From NCBI RefSeq assembly GCF_035046485.1, contig NC_085137.1, positions 477,053,396 through 477,117,395 on the forward strand: a stretch of 64,000 nucleotides of DNA. The letters are read 5' to 3'. Below are positions 21,040 through 32,849 of the stretch, in pieces. The position numbers and the translations under genes are program-made. Every line of letters begins with the position of its first letter. Within the stretch, counting starts at the first letter, position 1. The notes beneath the pieces are model-generated. The model worked only from the letters and a program-made list of their open reading frames with translations. It searched no databases and was not told the DNA's origin. The DNA comes from Aedes albopictus. Lineage: Eukaryota > Arthropoda > Insecta > Diptera > Culicidae.

Positions 21040-24000
21040 ATTTTTTTTCAAGAAATCTGAACCTTATGCATGAGAGTCGTTAAAAAAACCGTGGAACAAT
21101 TTCTGTGGAAATCTTTTTTTCTGGAGAGTTTTTTTATAGAAATTTCTAATCCTAGAAAAAAAATTGAATAGAAATTCCTGCCGAAATCTCTGAGACAATT
21201 TCGGTATACTTAAGGAGTCTTTTAAGATATTTCTGAAGAAATCCTTTGAGAAATTTCAGGAAGAAAGGGTTTTTCATATAATCTTTATTTAATTTAATGA
21301 AGGTGATTCTGGTATAAAAGCATGACGCAATTCCTCTTTAAATCTCGGGAGGGATTTTTGAAAAAATCCCTGGAGGAATATCTGAACAAATGCGAAGGAA
21401 AATTTGTGGTGGAATATTTGAAAAAAATCGTAGGGAAAACCCTGGTGCAAAATTCCTGAAAGAATTATTTTTAGAAAAAAAAAAAAAAATTCCTGGACGA
21501 TTTTCTGAAAGAACTCATCTGCCGTGTGCGGCATAGTTGTCCCATGCTAATAGGGATTCCCATAGAACATGGGACAACTATGCTGCACACGACAGTCTTA
21601 GCTGGAGAAACTAATCATAGCATATCAAACTTTCAATAGGAAATGCTATAGAAATTTCTAGATAATATTTCTGGCCAAATTTCTCAATGAATTCCTGAAG
21701 GAATTCTAGAATAAATTCGTAGAGGTACCCTGAAAGTGCTTGTATCAAAGCAAATAATCTCTGTCGCAATTTCTGCAAGAATCCCTAAAGGATTTCGTGC
21801 TGGAATGACTTAAAGAAATCAATCTGAAATCGCTTGAGCAATCCCAGAAAAAAATGTGGATACATTTCTTCGGAAATTTTGAATGGATTGGATTAAGATG
21901 AGTTCGTGACAGAATCAATGGAGGTATTTTTCAAGAAACCACTGCGAGAGAATCCTTGGGAGCATCTCTGAAGGAATTCAAAAAAAAAATCGAAAGAAAT
22001 TGGTCAGTTGACTATTTTGTAAATTTCCATAAAAGATTCTTTAAAAATAATTCTAGAGATTTTTTCTAAAAAATCCATGGACAAATTCAGAAGGAGTTCA
22101 TGGAAGTTTTTCTTAAGTGCCCTAGGATAAATTTCAGGAATCCCTAGAAATAATCGCGAGAGAAAGATCCCTGGAAAATTTTCTAAAACAAGAAACTTTA
22201 GAGGTGTATCTAAGGAAGTTAATTGTAACATTTTAAAAATTAGTCCTTCGTAGAATTTCTAAAGTAACCCATAGGAGTTTGAAGGATTTCTTTAAGACCC
22301 CAGATTTCTGATGGATTTACTGCTGAAATACATAGAGAGAGAGTGTGTCTAGAGGATTTTTTTTTTGGTTTTTATTTCTGTGTATTTTAACTAAAGCTAA
22401 TTCTACACTTGTTTTTTTTTTCTTTTTTTTTTTCTAAAAAAGTTTTGAAAGCATCTTTATTGAAATTTCTGAAGGTTTTTTTGGGTAATATTTTAAGCGT
22501 CCCTTGTAAAAATGTCTAAAAGAATTGCACAAGAAACTTCTGTTAGGCCCATAAGAGAATGCCTAAAGAAATTTCTGGAAAATGTGTGAAGATTTTTTTT
22601 AAATAAATACCTGAAAGATTTTGCATAGAATTCCCGGAGGAATAAATGACGCAATCCACGGATGATTTTCCAATGAAATATTTGGAGAAATTTCTTGAGT
22701 AATGCTTGGTCTAACTACCAAAGAAAGCCCTTACCAATTCCTGAAAACCTCTCTGGTAGTATTTATGAAGCCGCCCCTGGAAGGATTTTCTTAAACATTT
22801 CATGAGAGGTTTCATGCCAAGATTAATGGAAAGGTTTTCGAAAACATTTTATTTAACATTAATTTTTTTTTACATTTTTCAGGAGGAGTCTTTAGAAAAA
22901 TATGTCAAAGAATGCCTGGAGGAAATCATAAATAAAGTTATGGTGGAATTTCTGGAATGAACCCTTCAGGATTTTCTCCAAGGATATTGCTGGACGAATC
23001 CCTTGATAAATTTCCGCAGGAATCCATGGAAGAATTTACTTATCACACCCTATTCGTGGAAAATTTTTCGCAGGAATCCAGTCCCAACAAATATTCCCAT
23101 TCTCAAATATTTTCAAAAAGATTCGCTGGAGAAACTTTCGAATAAATATCTAGAAACATTTCTTTAGGAATACTTGAACGAATTTTCGAAAGATTCTATT
23201 GAGAAATTTGTGAGGAAATTTATTGAGGTTGTCCGGAGCAAAAAATGCAGGACTTTTTGAGAAATTTTTAGTGACATTTCCTAGAGAAATGGCTGAAGGA
23301 ATCCTCAAATGATTTTTGAAGGCATTCCTAAACAATTCCTTCAGAAATCCTTGGAAAAATTGACGGAAGAATTCCTGAAGAAATGGCTTGGGAGGAATCC
23401 AAGAAGGAGTTTTTTTTATCAAATATGGTTTGACATGTAATTTCTCAAATCAAAGAAAACAGTGGTTATCTATTCTCCAACGTTTCGGCGCAATGCATTT
23501 TTTTCAGACATTTGAAATGGGTTTGATGAGCTTCCGACAAAAATCTGTAGGAATTCTTGATGGATTTTTTATTGGAATCTCTGGAAAAAGTTCCGAATAA
23601 ATAAGTATTGGAAGTATTTCCTTATAAAAATCATGGAGGAATTTCAGAAGCAATCCATCCACAATTTTTAGAAGAATTCTGTGTAATATTTCTGCAATAC
23701 CTCAGGTTATTATTGAAGGGATTTCAAAAGCGAATTCTGAAGCAAAAATTTCGAATAAATCAGTGGAGACTTTTTGAAAGAATCCATGATATAATTTGTG
23801 AAGAAACTGTAGAGGAATCTGTGAATACCAGCAGGATTCTCTGGAGAATATTCTTAAATGATTTGCGGAAGAATTTCAAAAAAGGTACTCTTGCAAAAAT
23901 GTTCTAAAGCTGGAGAAATTTTTTGATATCTACAGCGGTTTCTACAGAAATTTCTGAATCAATCCTTGGAGCAATGTTTGATAATATCTCATGAATTATT

Positions 24001-24060
24001 ATTATTCCTAAAAGAAATTTCTAAAAAGGTTTTGAAAGAAGCAACAGTCACAAAACATTG
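21040..24060. repeat. Cryptic simple DNA (GAATTCCTGGAGAAATTTC)
   Basis: About 3 kb of degenerate AAATTTCTGAAGGAATTCCT-like sequence on both strands, lacking a fixed period. It is interrupted by homopolymer T tracts (22350-22440) and a 77-nt hairpin (21519-21595). Open frames here encode Phe/Glu/Leu/Lys-rich peptides that follow from composition. Confidence 0.85.
21519..21595. repeat. 77-nt hairpin, 28-bp arms
   Basis: CTGCCGTGTGCGGCATAGTT plus GTCCCATG pairs with CATGGGACAACTATGCTGCA plus CACGACAG, matching 26 of 28 bases around a 21-base loop. The size resembles a microRNA precursor, but it could equally be a tiny MITE. Confidence 0.85.
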
Positions 24061-26209
24061 AGGAAGTCCCTGTGAGCAGTGAACTGGTTACAGGTAAAAG
24101 CGATGGCAGGCAATCATCGTACTGTGCCCCCATAAGTGCTCGGGACTAAAATTAAGTAAGAGCTTTGTTTCAAGAATGGTGCTTATATAAGTGAAAAGTG
24201 GAGATTTCCACAAAATTCTTCCTAAATTGTAACGTTGCGTTATTTTTGAACGCTTCCTCTTCATTAGCGCGGTTAACATTTTTGTGGTTCTCGTCTATAC
24301 AGTACCAACTACCGTCCCAAATCGGAGTAGTATCATATTCGACCTGCATTTCATTTCTCAGATTCAAAATTTTTGTTTTCAGTGCTGCTTTGCTCCCCTT
24401 TTCCGCATGAGACATACCTTTTTGCAGATTTCTGATGCATTTTCTCCTTGATGTGACCAACAGATTACCAACCGCATCCACCACCCAACAATCCAAGCTG
24501 CTACCGACAAGCAAGGCCAGAAAAGTGAAAAAAGCGGAGGATACGGTGATTTGAGCTAAACACTCCACAAAAGGCATACCTTCCCACCCATCCTACGGCG
24601 GCGGTCAAACAACATCGCAGCGCAAAGAATGGAGAAATCAAGTGAGCATATCTTATTCGGTTAGGTCTTTTTCCATTCGTCCATCCACTTCGAGCTGGAG
24701 GGTTTTTCCCAACAAGCTGGAACATTGTAGTGGCGTGAAACGCAAGGACCTCGGAAGAGGGAACAAAGCTAGCCGGGTAAAAAGGTTTGCAAACTTTCTT
24801 AGGCTACGACAACGCTCCCCATCTTCTAGTCGGTCTGATTTAATATGTTATACATCCCTCTCGTACCGCTATACCGAAGCCGGAGTGATGGAAGGACTGG
24901 TTGGGTTTGATACGGTTTTTGATCAGAGGTAAATACCTGAAAATTGTATTATTTGCATAGAATCCTTTATTTCACCGAGTGGGAATCTGATTTTCCTTTG
25001 TCAATCTGCTTGATTGATGTATTTAAGTTATGCCAGAGAACGATGAATTGTATGGCCTAAACGTGTCACTAGACCGTCATCTCATTCGGTCGGAAAGTCA
25101 TTCAAGTACAATTCATTTGAACGAGCTAGCTCATGTGCAGGAAAAACGCGATGATCATTAAATAGCCATTACGGATTAAATCATCGTTTATCAAGTTCTC
25201 ACCACCACTGGCCAGCCAACACCGACCAATTAGCTAACTTAATTTCAATAATTCAGCAATAATCGGCTGGCACGTTCCCCCTTCTCCTCTAAAGTAATTG
25301 CGAAATAACTTTATCCCAACTAATCCCACACTCAAACACCTCCGTCTTATCACCTCCCCTTCCTCCTCAACCCGAATTGGCAAGATCTGCCAAAACTCCA
25401 GTTTGCCCCGCCAGAATCCAACGTACAATCCGAACCGAAAGGATGAAGCAAACAATACTGTTGTAGGACCGGCGCGTTGTCCACGTCTGCCCTCGCTAAC
25501 TATCTACTGACTGCTGCACAAAACGGAATTTAATTAAATTAGCAGTCGTGTTTCTCCTCATTGTACCAGACACGAATGTGCAATCGCCATGAGAGATATA
25601 GAACCATGAGAAGCCAGCAATCCGGACCGGTCCAGTCCGGGCTATCTAGAACACACCGTTGCGTAGCGTTTCGTCGTCGTCGGTCAAAGTCTCTGTCCGT
25701 TCTACACACAAAGACGGGACGACGACGACGATTGTGTAAAAGACAGTAGTCAGTAAGTAGCCCCTCCCCCTCCGGTGAATCCTTTGCTACCGCCGCACCG
25801 TGTGGTTTAGGATTTGAAATATTTCCTTTTAATTTCCATGAGTTTTTCACTCGCCATGATTCCCAGTTAGGAGCTTTCCTTTCACGTTGAGCTAGACTGC
25901 TTCTGAAAAATGTACGGCTGTTTTCAAAAGTTGTGATTTCAACATATTTTAACTAAAAGAACTAAGTGAATTTGTCAATATTTTTTGAAAACTAAAGGGA
26001 CTGTCCATAAATTACGTTTCTGACACGAATGCCACAATAATGTGTAAAGAGTCGTTAATAAATAGTAATTAATAACAAATTAATACGTGATTTTTTTTTC
26101 TTAATTTTACCAACATACCCTGATAGCTACAAACTTCATTACAGCGTTAAGTGTATAGTAGAGCACCCAGCTTCATCAGTCTTAGATGTTGTTCCTCTAG
26201 TTTCCCCAA
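24061..26209. other. Non-repetitive stretch, no gene recognised
   Basis: This is mixed-composition DNA without visible repeats. CGTCGTCGT-type runs occur near 25670-25740. A minus-strand open frame of 135 codons (24170-24577) starts with a hydrophobic segment but has no known motif. Near 25998-26016, GACTGTCCATAAATTACG looks like a stub of a G/C-run MITE end. Confidence 0.5.
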
Positions 26210-27260
26210 TTGTTAAGGATTACTAACCGCTTCAGTCAGTGCATTCAAGGCCGTCCACGAAGTCATTAACCGCAACCTGCCGAATTGTCGTTTTATTTTC
26301 CATAGCTCTCTGGGGTCGACAAAGTCGTATACCGTATTGCATCGATGAATAGGTGATGCGTTGGGACCAGTAAATAACAAAATTTCTGAAGGACTTGTTG
26401 TACGACAAAGATCTGGTCCGTTGTCGACAGTCCGTCGATAAAACCGGCTTGACAACACCGCACGACTTCAATTGTATTAGGTATCAGACGACGAAAATGA
26501 ACTGAGGTAGCACTTCGTAAGCAGCAATCAAAATGGTGATCACTAAAAAGTTCTCACATTCCAAATGGTCGCCCTTTTTGTGATTACCCCTTCCTTCTAC
26601 TCCTCCGGTAGCTGTTCGGTTTTCTGGATCCTGACTATCAGCCGGTGCAGACATGTGGCCAACTTTTCTGGGCCCATCTTGATGAGCTCAGCTGCGATAC
26701 CATCATTACCAGCTGCTTTGATGGTTTTGAGCTGGTGAATGGCATCCTTACCTTCCGTCAGCTTAGAAGTTAGATCACTTCCGTCCTCTGTTGCACTGTC
26801 GAGTCGTATTCTCACTGTTGGTCTCCCGTGCCTACATTCTCCATTCAGTTGCTCATCAAAGTACTGCCTTTATCTTACAATCACCTCACGTCCGTCCGAT
26901 AGGAGGCTCCCATCTTTATTCGTGCTGATTTCTGATCACGGCACGAAGTCGTTGTGGGATGCGTTGAGCTTCTGGTAGCACTTCCTATCTTCCAAACGGT
27001 GTTTTTCTATCCCGAAAGAAGCGGACCAGATGCTTCCGCTTTTGTCTGAACGATCCATTTTTCGTCGGGTTCCATCCTGCAGCGTTATGATTCACGCTGC
27101 TTTCTTCTCCTCCAAAACAGCTCTGCACTCTGGGTTGACCGAATCATTCCGTCGACTACGCTTCACGTACCGGGTAATGTTCCCGGCTGCGCACTAGGTT
27201 GCTTCTTTAACTGAAATCCAGCAATCCTTCAGAGACGCCACTTCGAGGCACCATAGTTCT
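26210..27260 (-). pseudogene. RTE-like reverse transcriptase, N-terminal half
   Basis: Minus-strand readings give AIHQLKTIKAAGNDGIAAEL then IKMGPEKLA (about 26745-26670), the entry to the RT domain, and RLIVRIQKTEQLPEE. Further on, VDGLSTTDQI (about 26440-26410) and PTHHLFID (about 26365-26340) are the motif A approach. ELWKIKRQFG follows. Frameshifts separate these blocks, and a stretch between LPEE and GLSTTDQ is damaged. It stops before motif B. The part it lacks is the part present in the neighbouring fragment at 27.7-28.8 kb. Confidence 0.85.
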
Positions 27261-27274
27261 ACAACGCTGCAACG

Positions 27275-27410
27275 AGTCGGAAATGTAAATTATTAGAGGC
27301 TTATTTTTCGAAAGCTAACGATCGACATCTGGTGGCAGGAATGAGAACCCTATGAGGAGAATGACTCCGTTAAAAAGTGCCATGGCGCAGCATAGGCAAA
27401 GTGCTCTTCT
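27275..27410 (-). repeat. Repeat X fragment with an empty MITE target site
   Basis: On the minus strand GCACTTTGCCTATGCTGCGC is followed by CGGAGTCATTCTCC, CATAGGGTTCTCATTCCTGC and CACCAGATG then CGATCGTTAGCTTTCG. The same sequence flanks the MITE at 54.7-55.05 kb, where it reads GCACTTTGCCTA, then the MITE, then TATGCTGCGC. This copy therefore preserves the pre-insertion state. Confidence 0.92.
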
Positions 27411-27730
27411 TTGACTTTTTTTTCATTGAATCCTGTACTGTACAGAACTAAACAAGCATTTTTTTTTACATAAATTCTCCTTTAGATCCGGTACGTACTT
27501 ACGAACAATTCATGTAATTAAATTGAGGACCTCTTGGACAACGAGAATTATATAATAAGCCATTGTAAATGAGAAACAGCCACTTTTGGCGCAGTTTGAC
27601 CTTGACTAGGCAGTGGGCAGAGACGATATTAGAAAAAGTGCCGTCCACCAATCAGATCGTGGTGGATTCACAAGTCATCGCGGAGTCACAATTCCATTTG
27701 CTGTAGTGCAGGTGCAGCAAAAACGGAGGT
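27411..27730. other. Short unassigned stretch
   Basis: Nothing recognised. It contains T and A runs near 27418 and 27460 and joins the repeat X fragment to the 3' end of the next reverse-transcriptase fragment. Confidence 0.4.
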
Positions 27731-28793
27731 TCATTTATTTAGTTAACATCAAATTCATGATAATACTGAATCAACAATTTGCCGCCATAATACTCGATTT
27801 GCAGCTGCAGCTCTCCAACGTCGGTCACGCCCAACACTCGCCAGATCACGCTCCACCAGGTCCGCCCATCGTACTCTCTGCGCTCCACGCCTTCTTGTAC
27901 CAACCGGATGGTTAGCAAACACCAACTTTGCAGGGTTGTTGTCCAGCATTCTTGCAACATGCCCTGCTCATCGTATCCTTCCGGCTTTGGCCGATTTCTG
28001 GATGCTGGGTTCGCCATAGCTCGTGGTTCATCCTTCTCCGCCACACACCGTTCTCCTGCACGCCGCCGAAGATCGTCCTTAGCACCCGTCGCTCGAAAAC
28101 TCCGAGTGCTTGCAGGTCCTCCTCGAGCATCGTCCATGTCTCGTGTCAGTAGAGAACCACCGGTCTTATTAACGTCTTGTACATGGTACATTTGGTGCGG
28201 GAGTGAATCTTTTTCGACCGCAGTTTCTTCTGGAGCCCATAGTAGGCAAGACTTCCACTGATGATGCGCCTTCGTATTTCACGGCTCACGTTATTGTCAG
28301 CCGTTAGCAAGGAACCGAGGTAGACGAATTCTTCTACCACCTCGAAAGTATCCCCGTCTATCGTAACATTGCTGCCAAGGCTTGTCCTGTCTCGCTCAGT
28401 CCCACCTACCAGCATGTACTTTGTCTTAGCCGCATTCACCACCAGTCCGACCTTTGCTGCTTCACGTTTCAGGCGGGTGTACTGTTCTGCCACCGTTCCA
28501 AATGTTCTAGCAATAATATCCATGTCATCCGCAAAACAGACAAATTGACTGGATTTCGTGAAGATCGTACCCCGGCTCTTGAGCCCGGCTCGTCGCATAA
28601 CACCTTCCAGGGCGATGTTGAATAGTAGGCAGGAAAGTCCATCACCTTGTCGTAGTCCCCGTCGAGATTCAAATGAACTGGATAGTTCACCCGAAATCCT
28701 TACGCTGTTCTGCACACCGTCCATCGTTGCTCTTATCAGTCTAGTCAGCTTCCCGGGAAAGCTGTTCTCGTCATAACGGGCGGAGGCTGTGCT
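27731..28793 (-). pseudogene. RTE-like reverse transcriptase, C-terminal half
   Basis: The largest continuous frame (28814-28146, minus) begins in the palm with KLTRLIRATMDGVQNSVRIS. RRGLRQGDGLSCLLFNIALE (motif B), FVCFADDMDIIART (motif C, both aspartates kept), FVYLGSLLTADNNVSREIRR and TKCTMYKTLIRPVVLY follow. Other frames continue with LGVFERRVLRTIFGGVQENG, WRRRMNHEL and VGTRRRGAQRVRWADLVERD. It ends in TTAACTAAATAAATG. Frameshifts near 28150 and 27950, and the lack of the N-terminal half and endonuclease, make it dead. It is the better preserved relative of the 8.7-10.3 kb fragment. Confidence 0.93.
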
Positions 28794-29536
28794 GGAAAAA
28801 GTTGCTACGTACAATCTTTGAGGCGGCAGATTCGTAAACCAATTGGGCTTTTAAATTATGAAAAATGTATTGATTTTTTGATTTTATACGAAAGAGCACA
28901 TTTTTCTGAGCCACTATGATTTTTTTCAGATTTTTAGAACCTTATTTTGGTACCCAAAATCAATTTCAAAGAGAGTTTTTGAAATCACCTTCTGACAGCT
29001 GGGCAACTGTTTGACAGCTCCACCCAGTACAAACTGTGACGAGGGGTGATTCGACAAATTGCTCACATACAAACTTCAAATTGATTTTTAAATAGGTTCC
29101 CGGGCTCCAAAATTCATGAAAATTTGGATTTCAGCTCAGTTTGACATGCAGATTCAGAATATCGAATTTTCTCAACATCGTTAAAGAAGCCAATTTCCCG
29201 GAAGAACTGAGTGTTCTCAGTCTTGAGAATCAAACGTCTTATTTAATTCTGCCCGAAGTTTTGGCCATGGGATGTATCCTTTTTCAAGAAATGTATTTAG
29301 AAACGAGGGCTTTAGTTGATCACCATATCATTTATGATATTCTTAAACTAATTTTACTTGGTCAATCGTTTTCATCCTAAATTATCTGTTTTTGTGGTTG
29401 TCGGTTGGTCCATGATATTTGCTTCTGAGAGTTAAAGTATATTAGTGGTCAACATAATTAAACTTTTTGGATTTTAGCCTATTTTTGTGATGGTTGTGTA
29501 CTGTGTAGTCACTTTTTTCATCAACATTTCACAGTA
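28794..29536. other. Unassigned stretch between elements
   Basis: AT-rich sequence with TTTTCAGATTTTTAGAACC and TTGACAGCTCCACCCAGTAC. No inverted ends or protein motif recognised. It ends at the TA that opens the next element. Confidence 0.4.
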
Positions 29537-29584
29537 CACTGGAACCTGTTTTTATGTTCATGGCTGGTACTGCACGTTTTTGAA

Positions 29585-32249
29585 GGTTCTATAACATTTA
29601 CCCGAAAACCATTTACCCGAAACACATTCACCCGAATGACATTCACCCGAACGTCACTTACCCGAATGCGACAAATACCCGAACGCGACATTTACCCGAA
29701 TGCGACATTTACCCGAATACGACACTTACCCGAAAAATGCAAAAAAAAATGTGGACTTGATCCTCATATGATTTGTCAATAATAAATATGTTATGGCCCA
29801 GTGTTATACAGCCAGCTTTCGTTAGACCTTATAATCATCAGGCCAAGTGATCATCAAGCACTCTGGTACAGGACTAACTGGCGGTCAAAATGCAATTATG
29901 ATTTGAGGATTTTTTAATGTTTTGTTTTTTTAACGTCTCCACATCACAAGCCCGAACGCCAACCAGGAGGTCGCCCAAAAAGTGTTCACTGTGGACAATT
30001 TATTAGAAGTTGATAAAACTTAATCAGTTAGAAAAGGGTAACCTTTGGGCAATCTTTAGCAACGTTGTGATTCATAAAGGTTTACCTAGAGGGGAGAATT
30101 AGCATAAGTTAAAATTACCTAAAAAGAAGAAATAAAAAAATTAAGGGTGTACGGAAACGTAAGAAGCAAATGCAATGCATTTAGGAAAACTGCGACGAAG
30201 GGAGAGGTTGCTGATTCAAACATTTTTCCTGATATTCAGCGTGCATATCCGATGGCCGAAGGCGGTGTACTTGTCTATTCAAATATGGATCCTGAGGAGC
30301 TCAGTATGCTTCTAACAGGCCTTTTTTGAAACTATTGTGTTCTCTTAAAATATGCTTAAACTTTTGCTATTGGCGCTAATTCCGAATCATATTTTTAGAA
30401 ATAATTCTCCCTTCTTTTTATTATTGGCTGGAATTATAAAATGCTGTTACAATATTGTTGTTGAAGTTTTTATTTGAGAATTCTTTTTATTTCAAGCTAT
30501 GACTGTTCTTTCGAAGTTATAGCTATTCCTTTGAAAACTATAAGTATTTTAATCTGAAATGTTTCCTTCTTTTAAATGTTGAATGTTCTTTCAAATTGAC
30601 GATCTTATAACCATACCACAACGAAGTTCGTTTTATTATAATTCATTTGGTATTGAATTCTTGCTCCAGACCTTGTCAAATGGCTAGCTTTCTGATAAGT
30701 GAGAATTCCCGAAAAGACATCGAGCCATTCGTCAAAAAATCATTCATGTCGAAAGTCATGAGGATGAATGCTAAATTGTTCTTGGCGATTTAAGATAAAT
30801 TGAACTGTTTTAAGCACAACTGAACATTCGAATGTAATGACTCTTTCATTACCAAGCTATAACATTTTAACAACACAGGCTGCTTTGAGCTACTTATATA
30901 CTCGGTCACAATTTAGCAGTCATACTGCAAGTATTCTCCACTTCTTCTAATATTTGCCTTCTTTTTAAAATAGGCTGTTCTTTTAAATTTGCAGACTCCA
31001 ACTGTGTACTGTAGCTGACTTGGTCGACCAAACTGGAAATAGAGGCTATTTTTCGAGTTGGAATGTTATATTGTTTATTTGCAGACGAACTTCTAACTCC
31101 TTGAAAGATTTGTCCTTCTCTGAATAATAAGCTGTTCTTTCAAGTTAAGATTTACACAATTGACTGGTGGCCAAATTAGCAACTTGATCAGATATTTTCC
31201 TTTTTTTGGAATAGACTGTTCTTTCGAGGCTTGCGATCTATCATTTTTTCGGCCTAATGACCACTCGGTTAATATGCTGGGCTTACTATCTATTTATCTA
31301 CCTATAACGGGGTAATGACCCATTCGGGGTAATGGCTTTTGGGATAAGGGCCTATTCGGGGTTATGGATTTCGGGCCGTGGCATTAAGGGTAATTTGGTA
31401 GAGTTTCTTTTACACAAATAGTGTTAACCTCACTAAGTTGTTTGGTGGCCAAACTATTCCTATCCTTCGGAGATTTTTCCTTCTTCTCTTCAAGGCTGTT
31501 CTTTCGAGTTGTACTGCTGCATAATTTATTAGCGTTCGAACTACTTACTGTATATGAGTTTTTTTCTTCTTTCGATCATAGGATGTTGCTCTTAATTACA
31601 TTTTTACAGGAATGAGTGATGGATTCCAAGTTTTCACCTAAGAATTTTCCCTTCTATTAATAACAGGATGTTCTATATCGTGAACAAATTGCAAACTTTT
31701 TAATCAAAGTTTTTTTTCTAATGATATGTTGACTTGCCGAGGGCTGTTCTATAATCGATTCGATTTAATGACCATTCGGTCTACAAATAGAGTTTTTCTC
31801 TTCTTTAAATCATAAACACTTCTATGCTTATCGAAAGAACAGCTTATGAATCAAAGAAGAGTAAATCTCTAGAGGGAATGCCAACAGCAAAAACAAAAAA
31901 TATCAAGCTGCAGTGATTAGTTTTATTCAGGTGTTTGCCCTGTGAATTCCTATCGCGGATCATTTCAGAGAAAATTTAATAAAATGTGTTTTTGAGGAAT
32001 TCGACATTGAAAATATTTGTCTGAGCCGCAATACAAAATACTACATGTACTTTTTGCATTGAACAAAACGAACGAACTTTACTCACAAAATCATAATTTA
32101 TGCAGAGTAATACACTATTCGGGTAAATGTCGCATTCGGGTAAATGTCGCATTCGGGTATTTGGCATTCGGGTATATGTTACATTCGGGGAAATGGTTTT
32201 CGGGTAAATGTCTTTCGGGTAAATGGTTTTCTGGTAAATGTTATAGAAT
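29585..32249. mobile_element. Foldback / Mutator-like element, 2.67 kb
   Basis: The termini are inverted arrays of a roughly 17-bp unit, CATTTACCCGAATGCGA and variants (29596-29740, and inverted 32119-32245). The outermost bases are GGTTCTATAACATTTACC and, inverted, ATTCTATAACATTTACC. CGTTTTTGAA occurs on both sides (29575-29584 and 32250-32259), an exact 10-bp target duplication. Between the arms lies AT-rich DNA with spaced CTGTTCTTTCGAG-like motifs. Long arms plus a 9-11 bp duplication suggest a Mutator-like or foldback class. No transposase is seen. Confidence 0.9.
30440..31850 (+). repeat. Diverged interior repeats with CTGTTCTTTCGAG
   Basis: CTGTTCTTTCGA or close variants occur near 30505, 30588, 30970, 31130, 31215 and 31495. 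CCTTCTT and a CAAACTA-type string often lie nearby. The intervals are irregular (roughly 80-380 bases), so this is a decayed tandem arrangement. A patch at 31290-31390 repeats GGGGTAATG and CATTCGGGG, a variant of the terminal units. Confidence 0.6.
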
Positions 32250-32394
32250 CGTTTTTGAAATGTGCATAAAATAAAAAAGGCATAAAAAGAAGGAAATTTA
32301 TGCATAAATTAAGTTTCGGTTTTAATGAGGAAATCTAGTTCGCGAGAACAAGTCTTGCCCTGGGCAATGGAGGTGGAGTGAAGAGGATTCATAG

Positions 32395-32735
32395 AAGGAT
32401 CCCAAAGAGCCCAAAAAATGGGGTTCCTGGGGCTTCAGGGGCGTTTTAAGAAGTTGTTTCAGGGAAATTGAGGGGATTTGTTTGCGTTTCAATGCGATTA
32501 CGGGGAATTCATTGGCATTTCAATAGAAGTAAGGGGCTTTGAGGGACGTTTCAAAGGGCCTTAAGGGCAATTCAAGGCTTCTCAGGAGCCTTTAAAGGGT
32601 ATTGCAAGGAGTATCAGAGGCAATTCAAATTGATTATGATGATTTCAAGGGCGTTTCAATGGGATTCCGGAGGTTTCAGGGGCGTTTCGAGGCATTTTAG
32701 TTCAGAGTTGTATCAGGGCGTTTCAAGAACACCTT
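32395..32735 (+). repeat. Cryptic G-rich repeat (TTTCAGGGGCG-like)
   Basis: Degenerate GGCGTTTCAAGGGATTTCAGG units without a fixed period. The strand sense flips to C-rich after the small MITE at 32739-32842. Confidence 0.85.
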
Positions 32736-32738
32736 TAA

Positions 32739-32842
32739 CCCTTTGGAGCCGAAGAAGACTGACGATGAAAACGAGCATAACAAACGTGTTAGACACCAGC
32801 AAGGTTGCGACAGCGTTGGCAATATCATCCGGCTCCAAAGGG
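32739..32842. mobile_element. TTAA-flanked mini MITE, 104 bp
   Basis: CCCTTTGGAGCCG and, inverted, the same 13 bases form perfect ends, with TTAA on both sides (32735-32738 and 32843-32846). TTAA duplication is typical of piggyBac-type elements. It sits exactly where the array changes strand. Confidence 0.85.
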
Positions 32843-32849
32843 TTAAGTC

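Noticed and set aside
24170..24577. 135-codon minus-strand frame with a hydrophobic N-terminal segment
   Set aside because: No recognised family. A length like this can occur by chance in a 64-kb window, and an overlapping plus-strand frame of 70 codons exists.
28146..28814. 222-codon frame as an intact reverse transcriptase gene
   Set aside because: It lacks the N-terminal half of RT and the endonuclease, and downstream parts lie in other frames.
29596..29740. CRISPR-like array of short repeats
   Set aside because: The units are contiguous 17-mers without spacers, in a eukaryotic context, and form the arm of a foldback element.
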